DNA of 64,000 nt from Eublepharis macularius (taxonomy: Eukaryota > Chordata > Lepidosauria > Squamata > Eublepharidae), in assembly GCF_028583425.1 (NCBI RefSeq), contig NC_072791.1, positions 11,179,868 to 11,243,867 of the forward strand. Reading direction: 5' to 3'. Positions within the stretch are counted from its first letter, which is position 1; each line of letters begins with the position of its first letter. The notes beneath the pieces are model-generated. The model made no database searches. It saw only the letters and a program-made list of their open reading frames with translations, and was not told where the DNA came from. Below are positions 1 to 10,084 of the stretch, piece by piece. The position numbers and the translations under genes are program-made.

Positions 1-336
1 TAAATGAGAAGCATTATCAGTGCAGGGGATAAAGAATCCACATTGCGTTGCTACAATGGAACCACACGGTATCTACGAATGCTGCTAGCGCAGAGCTTTG
101 AATGCCGATCGCAAGCAGGGAAGAGTTCAATTAGCTCCCTGCAGGCAATCTTTATTTGTTCTTGGCTTGAGATGCCTCCTTTCTACAGAAGGTTGGATAA
201 GGTATGACGGAGGCATCGTTGCCCATTGTTGAGAATTAGCAAATGTTCTTCGTTCAGTCATGAAAGTGTTAAACTGTTATTGTGATAGTTGTTGTGGGTT
301 TTCCGGGCTGTATTGCCGTGGTCTTGGCATTGTAGT

Positions 337-378
337 TCCTGACGTTTCGCCAGCAGCTGTGGCTGGCATCTTCAGAGG
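337..378 (-). ncRNA. Hammerhead-ribozyme-like motif in PLE terminus
   Basis: On the minus strand the order is CTGAAGA, stem II GCCAGC/GCTGGC (6 bp, all Watson-Crick), GAAA, then CGTC with GTC in the NUH cleavage position, then AGG, which pairs with the CCT before CTGAAGA (stem I start). Stem III is only the self-complementary ACGT, so folding would most naturally be as a dimer. Minimal hammerheads of this kind are described from Penelope-like elements. The motif is seen directly; ribozyme activity is inferred. Confidence 0.7.
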
Positions 379-479
379 TGTAGCACCAAAAGACAGAGAT
401 CTCTCAGTGTCTTAAGCACCAAAAGACAGAGATCTCTCAGTGTCACAGTGTGGAAAAGATGTAGGTCATTTGTATCTAC

Positions 480-1295
480 TCAGGAGGGGTGGGGTTGAGC
501 TGAGTCATCCTGTAAGAGTTTCCCAGGGTGTGGAATGCTAATGGCGGGAGGCTTCACTGTATCCTGAGGAGGTTCTTTTGCATATGGATTGGTACTTGAT
601 GTGCTAATCTTCTCTGCAGGGCTATTGTCAGGGATAGAATGTTTTGTTAGCCTGGTGTTTTTCAGAACTGGAAACCATGCTCTGTTCATTCTTAAGGTTT
701 CTTCTTTCCTGTTGAAGTTTTGCTTATGCTTGTGAATTTCAATGGCTTCCCTGTGCAGTCTGACAAAGTAGTTGGAAGTGTTGTCCAGTATTTTGGTGTC
801 CTGGAATAAGATACTGTGCCCTGTTTGCGTTAGGCTATGTTCAGCCACTACTGATTTTTCAGGTTGTCCAAGTCTGCAGTGTCTTTCATGTTCTTTTATT
901 CTTGTCTGGATGCTATGCTTTGTGGTCCCGATGTAAACTTGTCCACAGCTGCAGGGTATACGGTATACTCCTGCAGAGGTGAGGGGGTCTCTACTGTCTT
1001 TTGCTGATCGTAGCATCTGTTGTATTTTTCGGGTGGGTCTGAATACTGCTTGAAGGTTATGCTTTTTCATAAGCTTTCCCATCTGATCAGTAATTCCTTT
1101 GATATATGGCAAAAACACTTTTCCTGTAGGAGACTGTTTTTCCTTGGTTGTTTGATTCATCCCGGGTTTGATTGCTCTTCGGATTTCATTTCTGGAGTAG
1201 CCATTTTCCTGAAGTGCGTGGTTTAGATGATTAATTTCCTCATTGAGAAAGTGCGGCTCACATATCCGTCTTGCACGATCCACTAATGTTTTCAT
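480..1295 (-). CDS. PLE GIY-YIG endonuclease, C-terminal fragment
   Basis: Open frame of 271 codons encoding the C-terminal part of a PLE polyprotein. Residues about 109-140 carry the GIY-YIG nuclease core: GVYRIPCSCGQVYIG, then the conserved arginine in TRIKEH. The CSCG pair inside the core is typical of PLE endonucleases, which nick target DNA for reverse transcription. Residues 1-100 match the linker between RT and nuclease. The first ATG is arbitrary, because the same frame stays open upstream to about 1345 with a HHPRQKRG segment typical of the linker. The upstream RT is missing, so no function is expected. The open state suggests a relatively young copy. Confidence 0.8.
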   Translation of the reverse strand: MKTLVDRARRICEPHFLNEEINHLNHALQENGYSRNEIRRAIKPGMNQTTKEKQSPTGKVFLPYIKGITDQMGKLMKKHNLQAVFRPTRKIQQMLRSAKDSRDPLTSAGVYRIPCSCGQVYIGTTKHSIQTRIKEHERHCRLGQPEKSVVAEHSLTQTGHSILFQDTKILDNTSNYFVRLHREAIEIHKHKQNFNRKEETLRMNRAWFPVLKNTRLTKHSIPDNSPAEKISTSSTNPYAKEPPQDTVKPPAISIPHPGKLLQDDSAQPHPS

Positions 1296-1320
1296 TATGC
1301 CTCTTTTCTGTCGGGGGTGG

Positions 1321-1376
1321 TGATACTTATTGTGATACTTTGATAGTATTGTGATACTTCGATAGTATTCAAGGTT
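1321..1376. repeat. Short tandem repeat at PLE edge
   Basis: Roughly 20-bp imperfect tandem units (TGATACTT plus TGATAGTATT) lie at the 5' truncation point of the PLE, just before the L2-like LINE begins. Confidence 0.5.
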
Positions 1377-1385
1377 TTAGTATTA

Positions 1386-1966
1386 ACTTATAAAGCCCTA
1401 TGCGGACTGGGACTGGCGTGTCTGTGGGACTGCCCCTCCCCATATGAACGCCAGAGGACTCTCTGTTCTAGTGAGAAACATCTGTAAAAGGTCCCTGACC
1501 CCAGGGCCCCCGCCTGGCATCAACCAGGGCCAGGGCCTTTTTGGTCCTGGCCCCAGCCTGGTGGAATGCTCTGTCTGAAGAGACTAAGGCCCGACAAGAT
1601 TTGTTATCCTTTCGCCGGGCCTGCAAGACAGAGCTATTCCACCAGGCATATGGGCAGTGCTGGGCAGGGGCCCCCTGGCCAGTTGATGAGGGATTAGGCC
1701 CTCCCCACCACCAATACCCCCATTTTTTTAAAAAAAACTCTTGAATACAGAGGTGGTCTGAAGTTGTTTTAAATTTGATCAGTGGAATTCTGTGCCACTA
1801 TGTTGATATATATAATTGTATTTTAACTGTAATTTGGATGTTTTTAGAATTGTTAATTATAACAACTGTTTTATATATTTTAACCTTTATGTATTTTGTA
1901 ATCCGCCCTGAGCCTGCTGGAAATGTGGGGAGGGTGGAATAAAAATCGAGAATAAATAAATAAATA
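1386..1966 (+). mobile_element. L2-like LINE 3' end
   Basis: 5'-truncated L2-like LINE. Two frames give the ORF2 C-terminus: first YKAL-like and SPYE-like segments (1395-1500), then VLAPAWWNALSEETKAR and LLSFRRACKTELF (1541-1660), so at least one frameshift separates them. The 3' UTR ends with the AATCCGCCCTGAGCC hairpin region and an (AAATA)n tail to about 1966. No full-length element. Confidence 0.8.
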
Positions 1967-2004
1967 AATAAATAATAAAATACTATTCGATAGTATAGTA
2001 TGAT

Positions 2005-2208
2005 TTAGGCTGGTTAGTTGTGCTGCTATGTTCATGTTTAGATGTATTTTAAATTGTGTAGTAATTTTGGATGTTTTTATGGTTACTAATTTATAATAAT
2101 CATTTTATATATTTTAACTGTATGTGCCTGTAATCCTCCCTGAGCCTGCTGGAAATGTGGGGAGAGCAGAATATAAATTGAAAGTAAATTAAATAAATAA
2201 ATAAATAC
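2005..2208 (+). mobile_element. L2-like LINE 3' UTR, second copy
   Basis: A second copy of the same 3' UTR (TGTAATCCTCCCTGAGCC, then an AAATA tail) follows 40 bp after the first in the same orientation. It is either an independent short insertion or a tandem tail duplication. Confidence 0.65.
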
Positions 2209-3916
2209 TTACTTCATTTGCATAGGACCATTTAGCTGTCGAGTTAGAAAGGGGAGTCTTTATACTTAATGAAGAAGATGTGAGATTCACTATTGGGCAA
2301 CTAGTTTATTGGGGGGGGGGAAATAAGTTAGAAACATATAATGAAGTTTTATTGCTCTTTGTTCAGTTCACAAGCCAGTCTAAGATGCGTCTCTAACAGG
2401 CCAGTCTTCTGTCTCTAAACTAGCAAGATGTAGTTAGATAGCTATTTTTTATTTTCTTACCAATGTAACCTTTTTTACCAATGTAACACTGCTCTCTAGG
2501 GCAGTGAGATGCAAATGGCCTCATCAGAGGTGAAGGAGCCTTCCATTTCCCTCCATTGCCAAGACAGGGGCAGGCATCTCTGCTGGCTCTGAACTCCTCC
2601 CCCAAACCCACACTTACTTGAGAAGATCCTAACATGGAGTAGATTCTTGTTGCCCCACCACTCGTGGCAAGGCACGCCCCAGCTCTTCTTGGGTAAGTAC
2701 AGGAGACCAGAAGTGGACTCCAGATGAGTGGCTGGAGCGTTGCATGAAGTTAACCAGTTGACTTTGGACGAGCCCAGTCTACCTTGCAGGGTCTTTATGG
2801 AGATAAAATGAAGAAGGGACGAGCTATATATGACGCCCCGAATTCCTCAGGGAAAGGGAGAGGGGATGAAAAATGTAATAGGCTGCTGGACAACATAGAG
2901 AATGGCAGGTTCCTCAGAGGACATGACAGAGGATGATCGAGGAGAATTTATATGGAGCTGGAGCCCTGGGCAGAGAGCATTTTATGGGACTTGCTATCAC
3001 GGAAACAGTAAATTTTTGGAATACTTCCTCGCTGTTGCCCTATGGATTATGGATTCCCCGGAGGCACTTAAATGGTTAACATTCCTCAGATTAGTTTAAT
3101 CCCTCCAGCTGTTCCAACTGTGCATCCCAAGCAGAGAGGGGGGAAAAAGGAAAGGACTAGCCAGAGAAATCCTCTCCCCAGCCTTTTACGGTCAGTGGGA
3201 ATTCTGCCACCGGCTTTGGCAAGATCAGGGTTTCAGCCCTTTCAATGAAACATCTGTGGTGCTCGGGCAGAGCTGAGCCTCTTGAAGTAGCAACTGAGCT
3301 CTGATACCCCCAAATATTATTTTTATGCCAAATAGAAACTTCTGGATAAGCAGAATTTGCTATTAGGTCTGCAAAGAGACCTAATAATCAATAGACACCC
3401 CCCAAAAAAATATTCCACAGATCTTCTACTAGTTCACTCTGCCTGTAAGTTGCAATCAAAGGAAGATCCCATATTTATTTCTTTGTTCTACTTTTATCCC
3501 ACCCTTTTTACAAAGAGTTCAGAGCAGCATTTTATCTTCTGTGAAACTGGAAGATACGATTCACCCAAAGCCACCTAGGAAGGCTGGAACTAGATGCTTG
3601 ATGTACGTGTACCTGCCACCAAAAATGGCATCCATGTGTGTGTTACTTTTTGTATTTTGCTTCCTTAATGAATGAAAGAGATCTGAAGTAGTTTTGAATG
3701 AGAAATTTATTAGGAAACTTTTCCAGCACTTCTTTTCTGCTTTCCTCTCTTTGATTCCACTCCTCTCGTCTTTGTACTGAATTATCCTTAGGACAAAAAC
3801 AACTTATTTGATTGAAGTGTGAAAGATAACCATTTTCTCCCTCCTCTGCTGTAACATCTGGAACCGAGGGGGAGGGAGGAAGTATATAATTGGTTGAAAT
3901 TTTTGAGTGGCAGTTA
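2209..3916. other. No gene recognised
   Basis: Unique-looking DNA. 3470-3560 weakly resembles a LINE tail in minus orientation. All open frames are short, without recognisable domains. Confidence 0.5.
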
Positions 3917-3924
3917 GGCATATC

Positions 3925-4522
3925 CAGGGCTTTTTTTGAGCTGGAATGCCCCGGAATGGCATTCTGGCAGCTCTTTAAAATACCCACGTGACTGGAGTCA
4001 CATGGGTATTTTTAAAATGGCCTATTTTGAGCCTGGATTGGGCCCAAAACAGCCTGGATCAGGCCACTGCCGGGTGGAGGAGGGTTCCCTTACCCGGCAC
4101 CAGCCCAATCCTGATCCAGGCCATTTCAGCCACAATCTGGGCAGTTTTGGTGCCATTTTGGCCAGAAATGGCCAGGATCGGGTCTCTGCTAGCTTGGCAG
4201 AGGCCTGATCTTGGCCATTTTGAGTCCCTTATACCCATTTTGGGCCCAAATTGGGCCTAAAATAGCCAGGATCAGGCCCAAAATGGTTGGGATTGGGCCT
4301 CTGCCAGGTGAAGGAACACTTTCCCGCCCAGCAGCTGCCCGATCCTGTCCCTCTTGGGCCCCTTTTGGCCATTTTGGACCCAGTTCCTGGAAGTGACGGC
4401 ATCATGCAGTCCCGGGAGCACACGCTGCGCCTGCACACATGTATTGAGGGGCATACCCTCTCCTCCCGGGAGTTGCCCCAGGTGAGAGTCCCCCCACCTA
4501 TTTCCCCAGAGAAAAAGCCCTG
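3925..4522. mobile_element. Non-autonomous hAT element, family A
   Basis: Ends are CAGGGCTTTTTTTGAGCTGG and its inverse (…GAAAAAGCCCTG). Flanks GGCATATC (3917-3924) and GGTGTATC (4523-4530) look like a decayed 8-bp TSD (6/8). The interior is built of short inverted and direct modules of GGGCCCAAAATGGCC and GGATCAGGCC type. No transposase. Overlapping frames here are artefacts of the low-complexity interior. Confidence 0.75.
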
Positions 4523-4530
4523 GGTGTATC

Positions 4531-5786
4531 ACTGTAACCTCATACGACAGCCCCTTCTGCACTAGGGACATAACTCCTCACTGTCCCAGAAGTCAAGCTG
4601 AAAGGCATGGAATCGGCTTGTCTGGGCCCTTTTGCACCTCTCTTGCTTGGTCAGTGTGGTGCCGTTCTTTTTAGTCTGCACTATGTCAAAATGTGTCGGG
4701 ATTAATGAGTGCTGGCGCTTTTGTCACCGATGCCGTCATTGGTGATGTCACAGCTCCAGTTCTCTTTTTCTTTCTTTCTTTGCACATGGCAATGAATCGA
4801 TGCATCGCTGGAACAGTAGATCAATCTGTTTCCCGGATTTCTCCCCCTCAATCCTTCGATGCATTGATCCTATGCTAGATTTTTTTTAAAAATTAAAAAT
4901 GAATGGAAAGGAAAATGAAGAGGAGAGGGGAGAGGAATGGAATGGAGGGAGAGAGATTGGCTGGATAGACAGTAGTGGCCAATCACAATGAAGTGGGCTG
5001 GCAGAGGGGGGGAGGGGGCAGAAGGCGATAGAACAATAAAAGACGGAATAAAGAATGTGCAGGAGGAAACAGCAGCAGTATGGGGACTGAAACAGCAAAA
5101 TTGGCCCGTGCAGATATCTGTGTGCAGATATTTTAATTTATGTGTTCTCCATTTCATATTGTCAGCTGAAGCATGCTGTCACAACATCTGCATATGTGTG
5201 GATTGAATCTATGGGAAAAGGGAAACTCAACACAGAGCTGCCGTTTTGTGCAGCAGCTGTGTGTATATCATAGGATGCATCTACACATTGCTGGATCTCA
5301 TACTCCCAGGACACTACAGCTGTCATTTGCAACTGGGTAACATCTAGTTCCATCCCTAGGCACCACAGGGGTTGGATCTGAGTTCTCCACATTTAATACA
5401 TTTCTAGCCACCTCTCTTCCGGATTTCAGCTTCAAAATCCCTTTTTTAAGGATGTGGGGGTGGGCAAGGGTTGATAGCTTGACATAGCATAATGCAAACC
5501 ATTTACTGCTCTTCATTCCTTGCGCAGAATTGAAACAGTTTTCTTTTCCGCTGCTGAGCACATTTAAATAAGACAATGGAACCCTAATTGGAAGCTAACC
5601 TCAAATGAATAAAATCTATTGTTTGCTTCATGCTAGCCGTAGAAAAAGTTTGCATTTTGAGAACAAAGAGTAATTTAAAAGTAACTATAAAACGCTTTAA
5701 ACGTTCTGGGTGAATTTTGATGGTGGGTGGTCAAAGGGGAGGCTGTTTGTTTCCTGCTGATGTCTGTTAATTGTTTTCTGCTTTAA
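4531..5786. other. Unique DNA with purine-rich tract
   Basis: 4885-5050 is strongly purine-rich on the plus strand (AGGAGAGGGG, GGGGGAGGGGG). A TTTC-rich run lies at 4764-4782. No coding signal recognised. Confidence 0.5.
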
Positions 5787-5874
5787 CAGTGCAATCCTAA
5801 ACAGACTTACTCCAGTCTAAGCCCACTGAAATCAGTGGGCTTAGACTGGAATAGCTCTTTTTAGGATTGCACTG
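5787..5874. mobile_element. Palindromic MITE, CAGTGCAATCCTAA family
   Basis: 88-bp near-perfect palindrome with CAGTGCAATCCTAA at both ends in inverse orientation and CCACTGAAATCAGTGG at the centre. The same family recurs at 40652-40738, and 6515-6575 holds a related degenerate piece. Confidence 0.7.
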
Positions 5875-6652
5875 AAAATATCATAGTAACTTATTCTGTA
5901 CCTCTTTTCCTGAATTTTCTCCATTCATTGCCCCTAAAGGTCCAAGTTCAGTAAAGACCGATGTTCCTGGTGGAGCATAAAACATATAATCAGCTTGCTT
6001 CCTTTTTCTGACATGGGCTTTGTGCCTTTATCAGTAGAATGCCGGGTAGAAATATGACAGGTGGAGATTTTTGCATCATTGCACCAGTTTGGGAGAGGGG
6101 AAGGATAGTGGCAGATACCGGTTGCCCTTCAACAAATCTATTTTGCATCAGCTCATGTTCTCATGACAAAACAAGACACTTGTGTTTTTCTTGCACGTGG
6201 GGGCTGTGCACAATTTGTGCATGGTTGCTATCTCTGTGCGGAGAGAAATACCATGTGCAAAGAAGTTGCTTTGAGTACTTAAGTCGGTTAATCCTGCCAG
6301 TTTTTTCAACTGGTGGAAGAGGGGCAAGCCCCGCTCAGTTCCCTCTTCCCTGTAGCCCCACTCCACTTACCAGCAGAGTACCCTTCAACTAGCAATACTG
6401 CAAATCTCAAAGAGCAAAGCCGTTCGGAACGAAGAATCTTGACTGCTCACGCCCAGCCGAAGCTTGTAATATCCCATCTGTCGGCCAGCTTTTGTGCAGC
6501 CGGTCCCTTGTCCATGTTTACTCAGGAGCAAGTCCTGCCGACTTCAGCAGAACTTACTCCCAAAGAAGTGTGAATAGGTTTGCAACAAACCTCGGAGAGC
6601 CTGTTTGGAACCAGGGGCAGGGGGAAGAAGCTTCGGGGAGGGATTTGGAGAC
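5875..6652. other. No gene recognised
   Basis: Unique sequence. The open frame 6039-6392 (117 codons) has no recognisable domain and no supporting context. 6515-6575 resembles a CAGTGCAATCC-family derivative. Confidence 0.45.
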
Positions 6653-6862
6653 CTAGGGATGCCAGTTCCGGACTGGGAAATTCCTAGACATTTGGGGGTG
6701 GAGCCTGGGAAGAGCAGGGGTTGGAGAGAGGAGAACCTCAGCAGGATATAATGCTATAGAGACCAAAACAGCCATTTTATCTGGAAGAACTGATCGCTGC
6801 AGTGTGATCAGTCTTAATTCCGGGAGATCTCCAGACCTGGATGTTGGCGACCTTACTTGGAG
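6653..6862 (+). mobile_element. hAT-type MITE, TAGGGTTGCCAG family
   Basis: Copy of the commonest repeat of the window: start TAGGGATGCCAGTTCC, internal GGGAAATTCCT, GGAGATCTCCAG and TATAATGC blocks, end GTTGGCGACCTTA. Non-coding. Classified as hAT-type because related copies at 50.8, 55.2 and 60.0 kb have 8-bp TSDs. Confidence 0.7.
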
Positions 6863-7005
6863 TGGAGGTTGGAGAAGTGGTGTGGGGGGGAGGGATAAGC
6901 ATCCCTGCTGCTTCTCTGCTCTAAATCGCTCCTCCCCTTCTCCCCCGCCCCATGCTACTTCGCAATGTAGGAAGCACGGCATCTGGCTTTCATGACACCT
7001 GTGTG

Positions 7006-7358
7006 CAGGTGTGTCATTAACATAACTGATTTGCATATTCCACACCCCCTGACATTGCCTATCCTGGCTGTTTTGGACTCAATCCTGGCCATTCAGGGCC
7101 GGAATTGGGCCCAAAATGGCAAAAAGGGGCTGAAAATGGCTGAAAAGGGGCACAAAATGGTCAGGATCGGGCCGCTGCTGAGTGGGAGAGTGATCCACCA
7201 CACGTCAGAGGCCCGATCCAGACCGATTTGGCCCCAATCCAGGCCAAAACGGGCCCAAAATGGCCGAGATTCAGGTGGGTGGGGCCACCTGACATGTGAC
7301 CTCTTTGGGGAACTGCTGGAACTGCGTTCCTGTGTGTTCCCCCTCGAAATCAGCCCTG
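7006..7358. mobile_element. Non-autonomous hAT element, family A
   Basis: Right end …CGAAATCAGCCCTG matches the family at 3925-4522, and the interior has the same GGGCCCAAAATGGCC modules. Direct repeats CCTGTGTG flank it (6998-7005 and 7359-7366). The left TIR is eroded to CAGGTGTG. Confidence 0.6.
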
Positions 7359-7682
7359 CCTGTGTGTATATATATCTCATAAGGAGAACTTTAACTGGAA
7401 GAGGCCAACAACCCTATGACATGCATCTCACTTCCTGATAATGTCTAGAAAATAAACGGTCCTGGAAAAGCCAATCACGAGCCCATCCAGGATTTTCCTT
7501 TTACTTCCTGTTTGGCCTTAAGCAAATTGCAGTTCTGTTCTTATCTACCACCCAGGATTAACTGAAGTGAGGGTACAGGCCAGTGCTGTAGGAATCATCC
7601 TGCAAAAGGTAAAATATTAATAATACGTGGTATCTGAACACATACAAATGGGCTTTTGTTTTATTAGCTCACCTCCCATGGT

Positions 7683-7900
7683 GGAAAGTGCTATCAAGTC
7701 AAAGCCAACGTATGGCAACCTCATTGGACTTTCAAGGCAAGAGACGAACACAGGTGGTTTGCCATTGCCTGCCTCCGTGTAGTGACTCTGGACTTCCTTG
7801 GTGGTCTCCCATCAAAGTACTAACTAGGGCCGACCCTACTTAAGATTTCGAGAGCTGACGAGATTGGGCCAGACAGGGCCGTCCAAGTTAGGATCAACCT
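7683..7900 (-). mobile_element. 5S rRNA-derived SINE
   Basis: Reverse complement reads as a 5S rRNA-like head (GATCTCGTCAG, AAGCTAAG-like, TTAGTACTTTGATGGGAGACCACC), a body with the GGCAATGGCAAACCACC block and a decayed RTE/BovB-like tail. SINE3-type structure mobilised by a LINE. Confidence 0.85.
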
Positions 7901-7924
7901 CCCATGTATACGGGATTAAAGTCA

Positions 7925-8222
7925 AAGCTTCCAGATAGATGCAGGGCCTTTTCAGTGATGGCCCCCAGGTTACAGGATGCTCTCCTAGAAAAGGTTTTCA
8001 AGAGCAGATCTTTGATTGGCTTTCAGAAAAGCTTGTAAGACCCACCTTTTTAGGGTAGGATTTCAAAGCATATGCTGCCAGATCTGCCTACATATGCCTG
8101 CTGTTCTCTTTTCTCTTTTATAAAATGGAATTCTACATTGTCTTCTGATAATTGTATATTGCCTTCTGTTAATGCTGTGAACTACCTTGATGTTGGTCAA
8201 GGCAGGATAAGAGTGTAATTCG
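7925..8222 (+). mobile_element. L2-like LINE 3' end
   Basis: Translation near 7950-8050 gives RAFSVMAPRLQDALLE then SLIGFQKSL, the ORF2 C-terminal pattern (AFSVMAPRLWN…SFRKQLKT) of L2-type LINEs. The 3' UTR follows, ending with an ACTACCTTGA…GGCAGGATAAGAG region. A different subfamily from the copy at 1.4 kb. Confidence 0.7.
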
Positions 8223-8424
8223 GGTTGCCAACTCTTGAGTTGGGAAATTCCTGGAGATTTGTGGGCAGAGTATGGGAAAGAGAGGGAGGCCATAAATGAT
8301 GAGATGCCATAGAGTCCACCTTCCAAAGCAGCCATTTCCCCAGGGGAACCGATCTCTATCATCTGGAGATCAATTATAACTCCTGGAGATCTCCAGGCTC
8401 CACCTGAAGGCTGGCAACCCCAAT
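8222..8424 (+). mobile_element. hAT-type MITE, TAGGGTTGCCAG family
   Basis: Starts GGGTTGCCAACTC and ends AGGCTGGCAACCCC, with GGGAAATTCCTGGAGATT, GCCATAGAGTCCACC and CTGGAGATCTCCAG-like blocks. Inserted directly at the end of the L2-like tail. Confidence 0.8.
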
Positions 8425-8442
8425 TTTGTATAGGTATGTAAG

Positions 8443-8790
8443 AACCAAGCTGCAAGTGACGCTTGACACAGGTTGGACATTTGTCAGCTTACCTCAGGTT
8501 TTGATGGGAAATGTAGGCGTCCTGGTCTTGCAGCTTGGCTCTCCATTTAATTGAAGTTTACAGAACCCCACACACACTCCCAGTGGAGGGGAAGCAGGGC
8601 GCCCGGCAAGAGCCCGACGCCTGCACTCCCCTCCCAACCACATGTTCTCCCTCCCATAGACTGCCGCTCTGTAAACTTCAATTAAATGGAGAGCCAAGCT
8701 GCAAGACCAGGACGCCTACATTTCCCATCAAAACTTGAGGGAAGCTGACAAGTGTCCAATCTGTGTCAGGCGTCACTTGTAGCTTGGCTT
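8443..8790. mobile_element. Long-TIR foldback element, family B
   Basis: Inverted arms of about 130 bp (AACCAAGCTGCAAGTGACGC … GCGTCACTTGTAGCTTGG), both containing GGGAAATGTAGGCGTCCTGG, around an unrelated GC-rich spacer of about 90 bp (8565-8660). Non-coding. Family copies at 18.9, 39.9 and 43.6 kb share the terminal GCCAAGCTACAAGTGACG-like sequence. The two arm-spanning frames are mirror images, not genes. Confidence 0.85.
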
Positions 8791-9751
8791 TAAGTGAAAA
8801 AGAAAATAAAACTTTTACAATTACCTCAGAAAAGTACAGACTCTGGCATGGCTGATAAATTACTGAAATGGCCGCTTCTTCGCCATACTCTGGAATTTCC
8901 TACGAAGAGGGTCGCGCTTTCTTGTCTAATTTAGTTTGAAGCAGGCTCACTTTTGATTTGGATTTCCATATTACAGTGTTGATACAAGACATTGCAAATG
9001 GTTAAAACCTGACCACTCGACACAGCTTTCCTAACTCTGGGGTGGCTGTTTATTAAAAGAAAATGGAGCCTCAATGTAATATGCGACTAAGACCTTCAGT
9101 GGTGCTAAAGCTGATTATAACGGGCACGCAACGAAGAATTATTTTCCTTTCTGTAACATAGCAGGATTTGCCTGTCTGACATGCCCTCAGTGCTTTTCAG
9201 AAAAGAATTTGGTATTAATTCACACGTATTCACTAGAGAAATGCACGCACACCGCCGCTGCAAGAACTTAGTAGTCTGAGGGCAGGTCTGAGTCACTTCA
9301 ATACAGAAAATTAGCAGCCAGAAATGAAATATGACCATGGCAAGTGTGTGGGTGAAACCTTTGAGATTTCAAGCAAATCTCATTAACGTGATCACAGAGA
9401 CAGCGTATCGACTGTGGGTGCATCCCGTCTCCTGACGCAGCCATTTTGCTGTCTGCTTGGGAAAAAAATGCACAGCGCACTTTTAAAAGGTGTGCCTGAG
9501 ATTTCACGATGGAAGCACAGATAAGGTTCTGTGGGTCACCACCACACTGACAAGTTGGAAGCCCAGTTGTTGCTGAGCGGCTTCAAAGAAGGAAAGGGAG
9601 AGGCGGATACAATTCAGTGGGATGAAGTTGTGGGTAAAGTGTTCAGTTGCCAAGTTTTCCCCTACAGCACCTCTCTAACCCCATCGCTTCCCCCAGAATG
9701 CAACAGTTATATTAAAACAAAGTGTGGTGAAGTTTTACTTGGAAGCAAACA
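8791..9751. other. No gene recognised
   Basis: Unique DNA. Short frames without domains. Confidence 0.45.
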
Positions 9752-9824
9752 GCAACTTAATACTTAATTCTGTGAACCTGGGCAAATCTGGGCAACTTAA
9801 TACTTAATTCTGTGAACCTGGGCA
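9752..9824. repeat. Two-copy direct tandem repeat
   Basis: A 33-bp block (GCAACTTAATACTTAATTCT…CTGGGCA) occurs at 9752-9784 and again at 9792-9824, a 40-bp period without visible mismatch, so a recent local duplication. Confidence 0.85.
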
Positions 9825-9825
9825 G

Positions 9826-10084
9826 GAAGGGTTACACCAGTGCTTAGTTCTCGTGGCCCCTTCTTACACGCCCAGGGTAATGCTGATCGCCACTTTGGGG
9901 TCAGGAAGCAATTTTCCCAGGGCAGTTTAGCTAGGGATCTTGAAGGTTTTTTGCCATCTTCTGGGCATGGAGCAGGGGTCACTGGGTGTGTGTGTTGGGG
10001 GAAGGTAGTTGCGAATTTCCTGCATTATGCAAGGGGGTGGACTAGATGACCATAGAGGTTCCTTCCAGCCCTATGATTCCATGA
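9826..10084 (+). mobile_element. CR1 LINE 3' end
   Basis: 3' UTR-type CR1 sequence ending GGACTAGATGACCATAGAGG and TTCCAGCCCTATGATTCCATG, the characteristic CR1 tail with degenerate ATTCTATG units. 5'-truncated. It abuts the ubiquitin pseudogene. Confidence 0.8.

Larger units (their letters stand above)
287..1375 (-). mobile_element. Penelope-like retroelement, 3' part
   Basis: A Penelope-like element (PLE) in minus orientation, truncated at its 5' side near 1375. It holds the C-terminal coding part with the GIY-YIG endonuclease (480-1295), then a 3' terminal region with a hammerhead-like motif (about 337-378), ending near 287 at a GTTGTTGTGGG boundary that other copies in this window share (33 kb, 44 kb). 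The block reading GATCTCTCAGTGTC occurs twice in 390-450, a short local duplication. The reverse transcriptase domain is absent, so this is a dead 3' fragment. Family assignment rests on the endonuclease sequence and the ribozyme-bearing terminal repeat, both known for PLEs. Confidence 0.85.

Noticed and set aside
8494-8738. Two mirror-image 67-codon proteins
   Set aside because: They are the two arms of a foldback element read in opposite directions.
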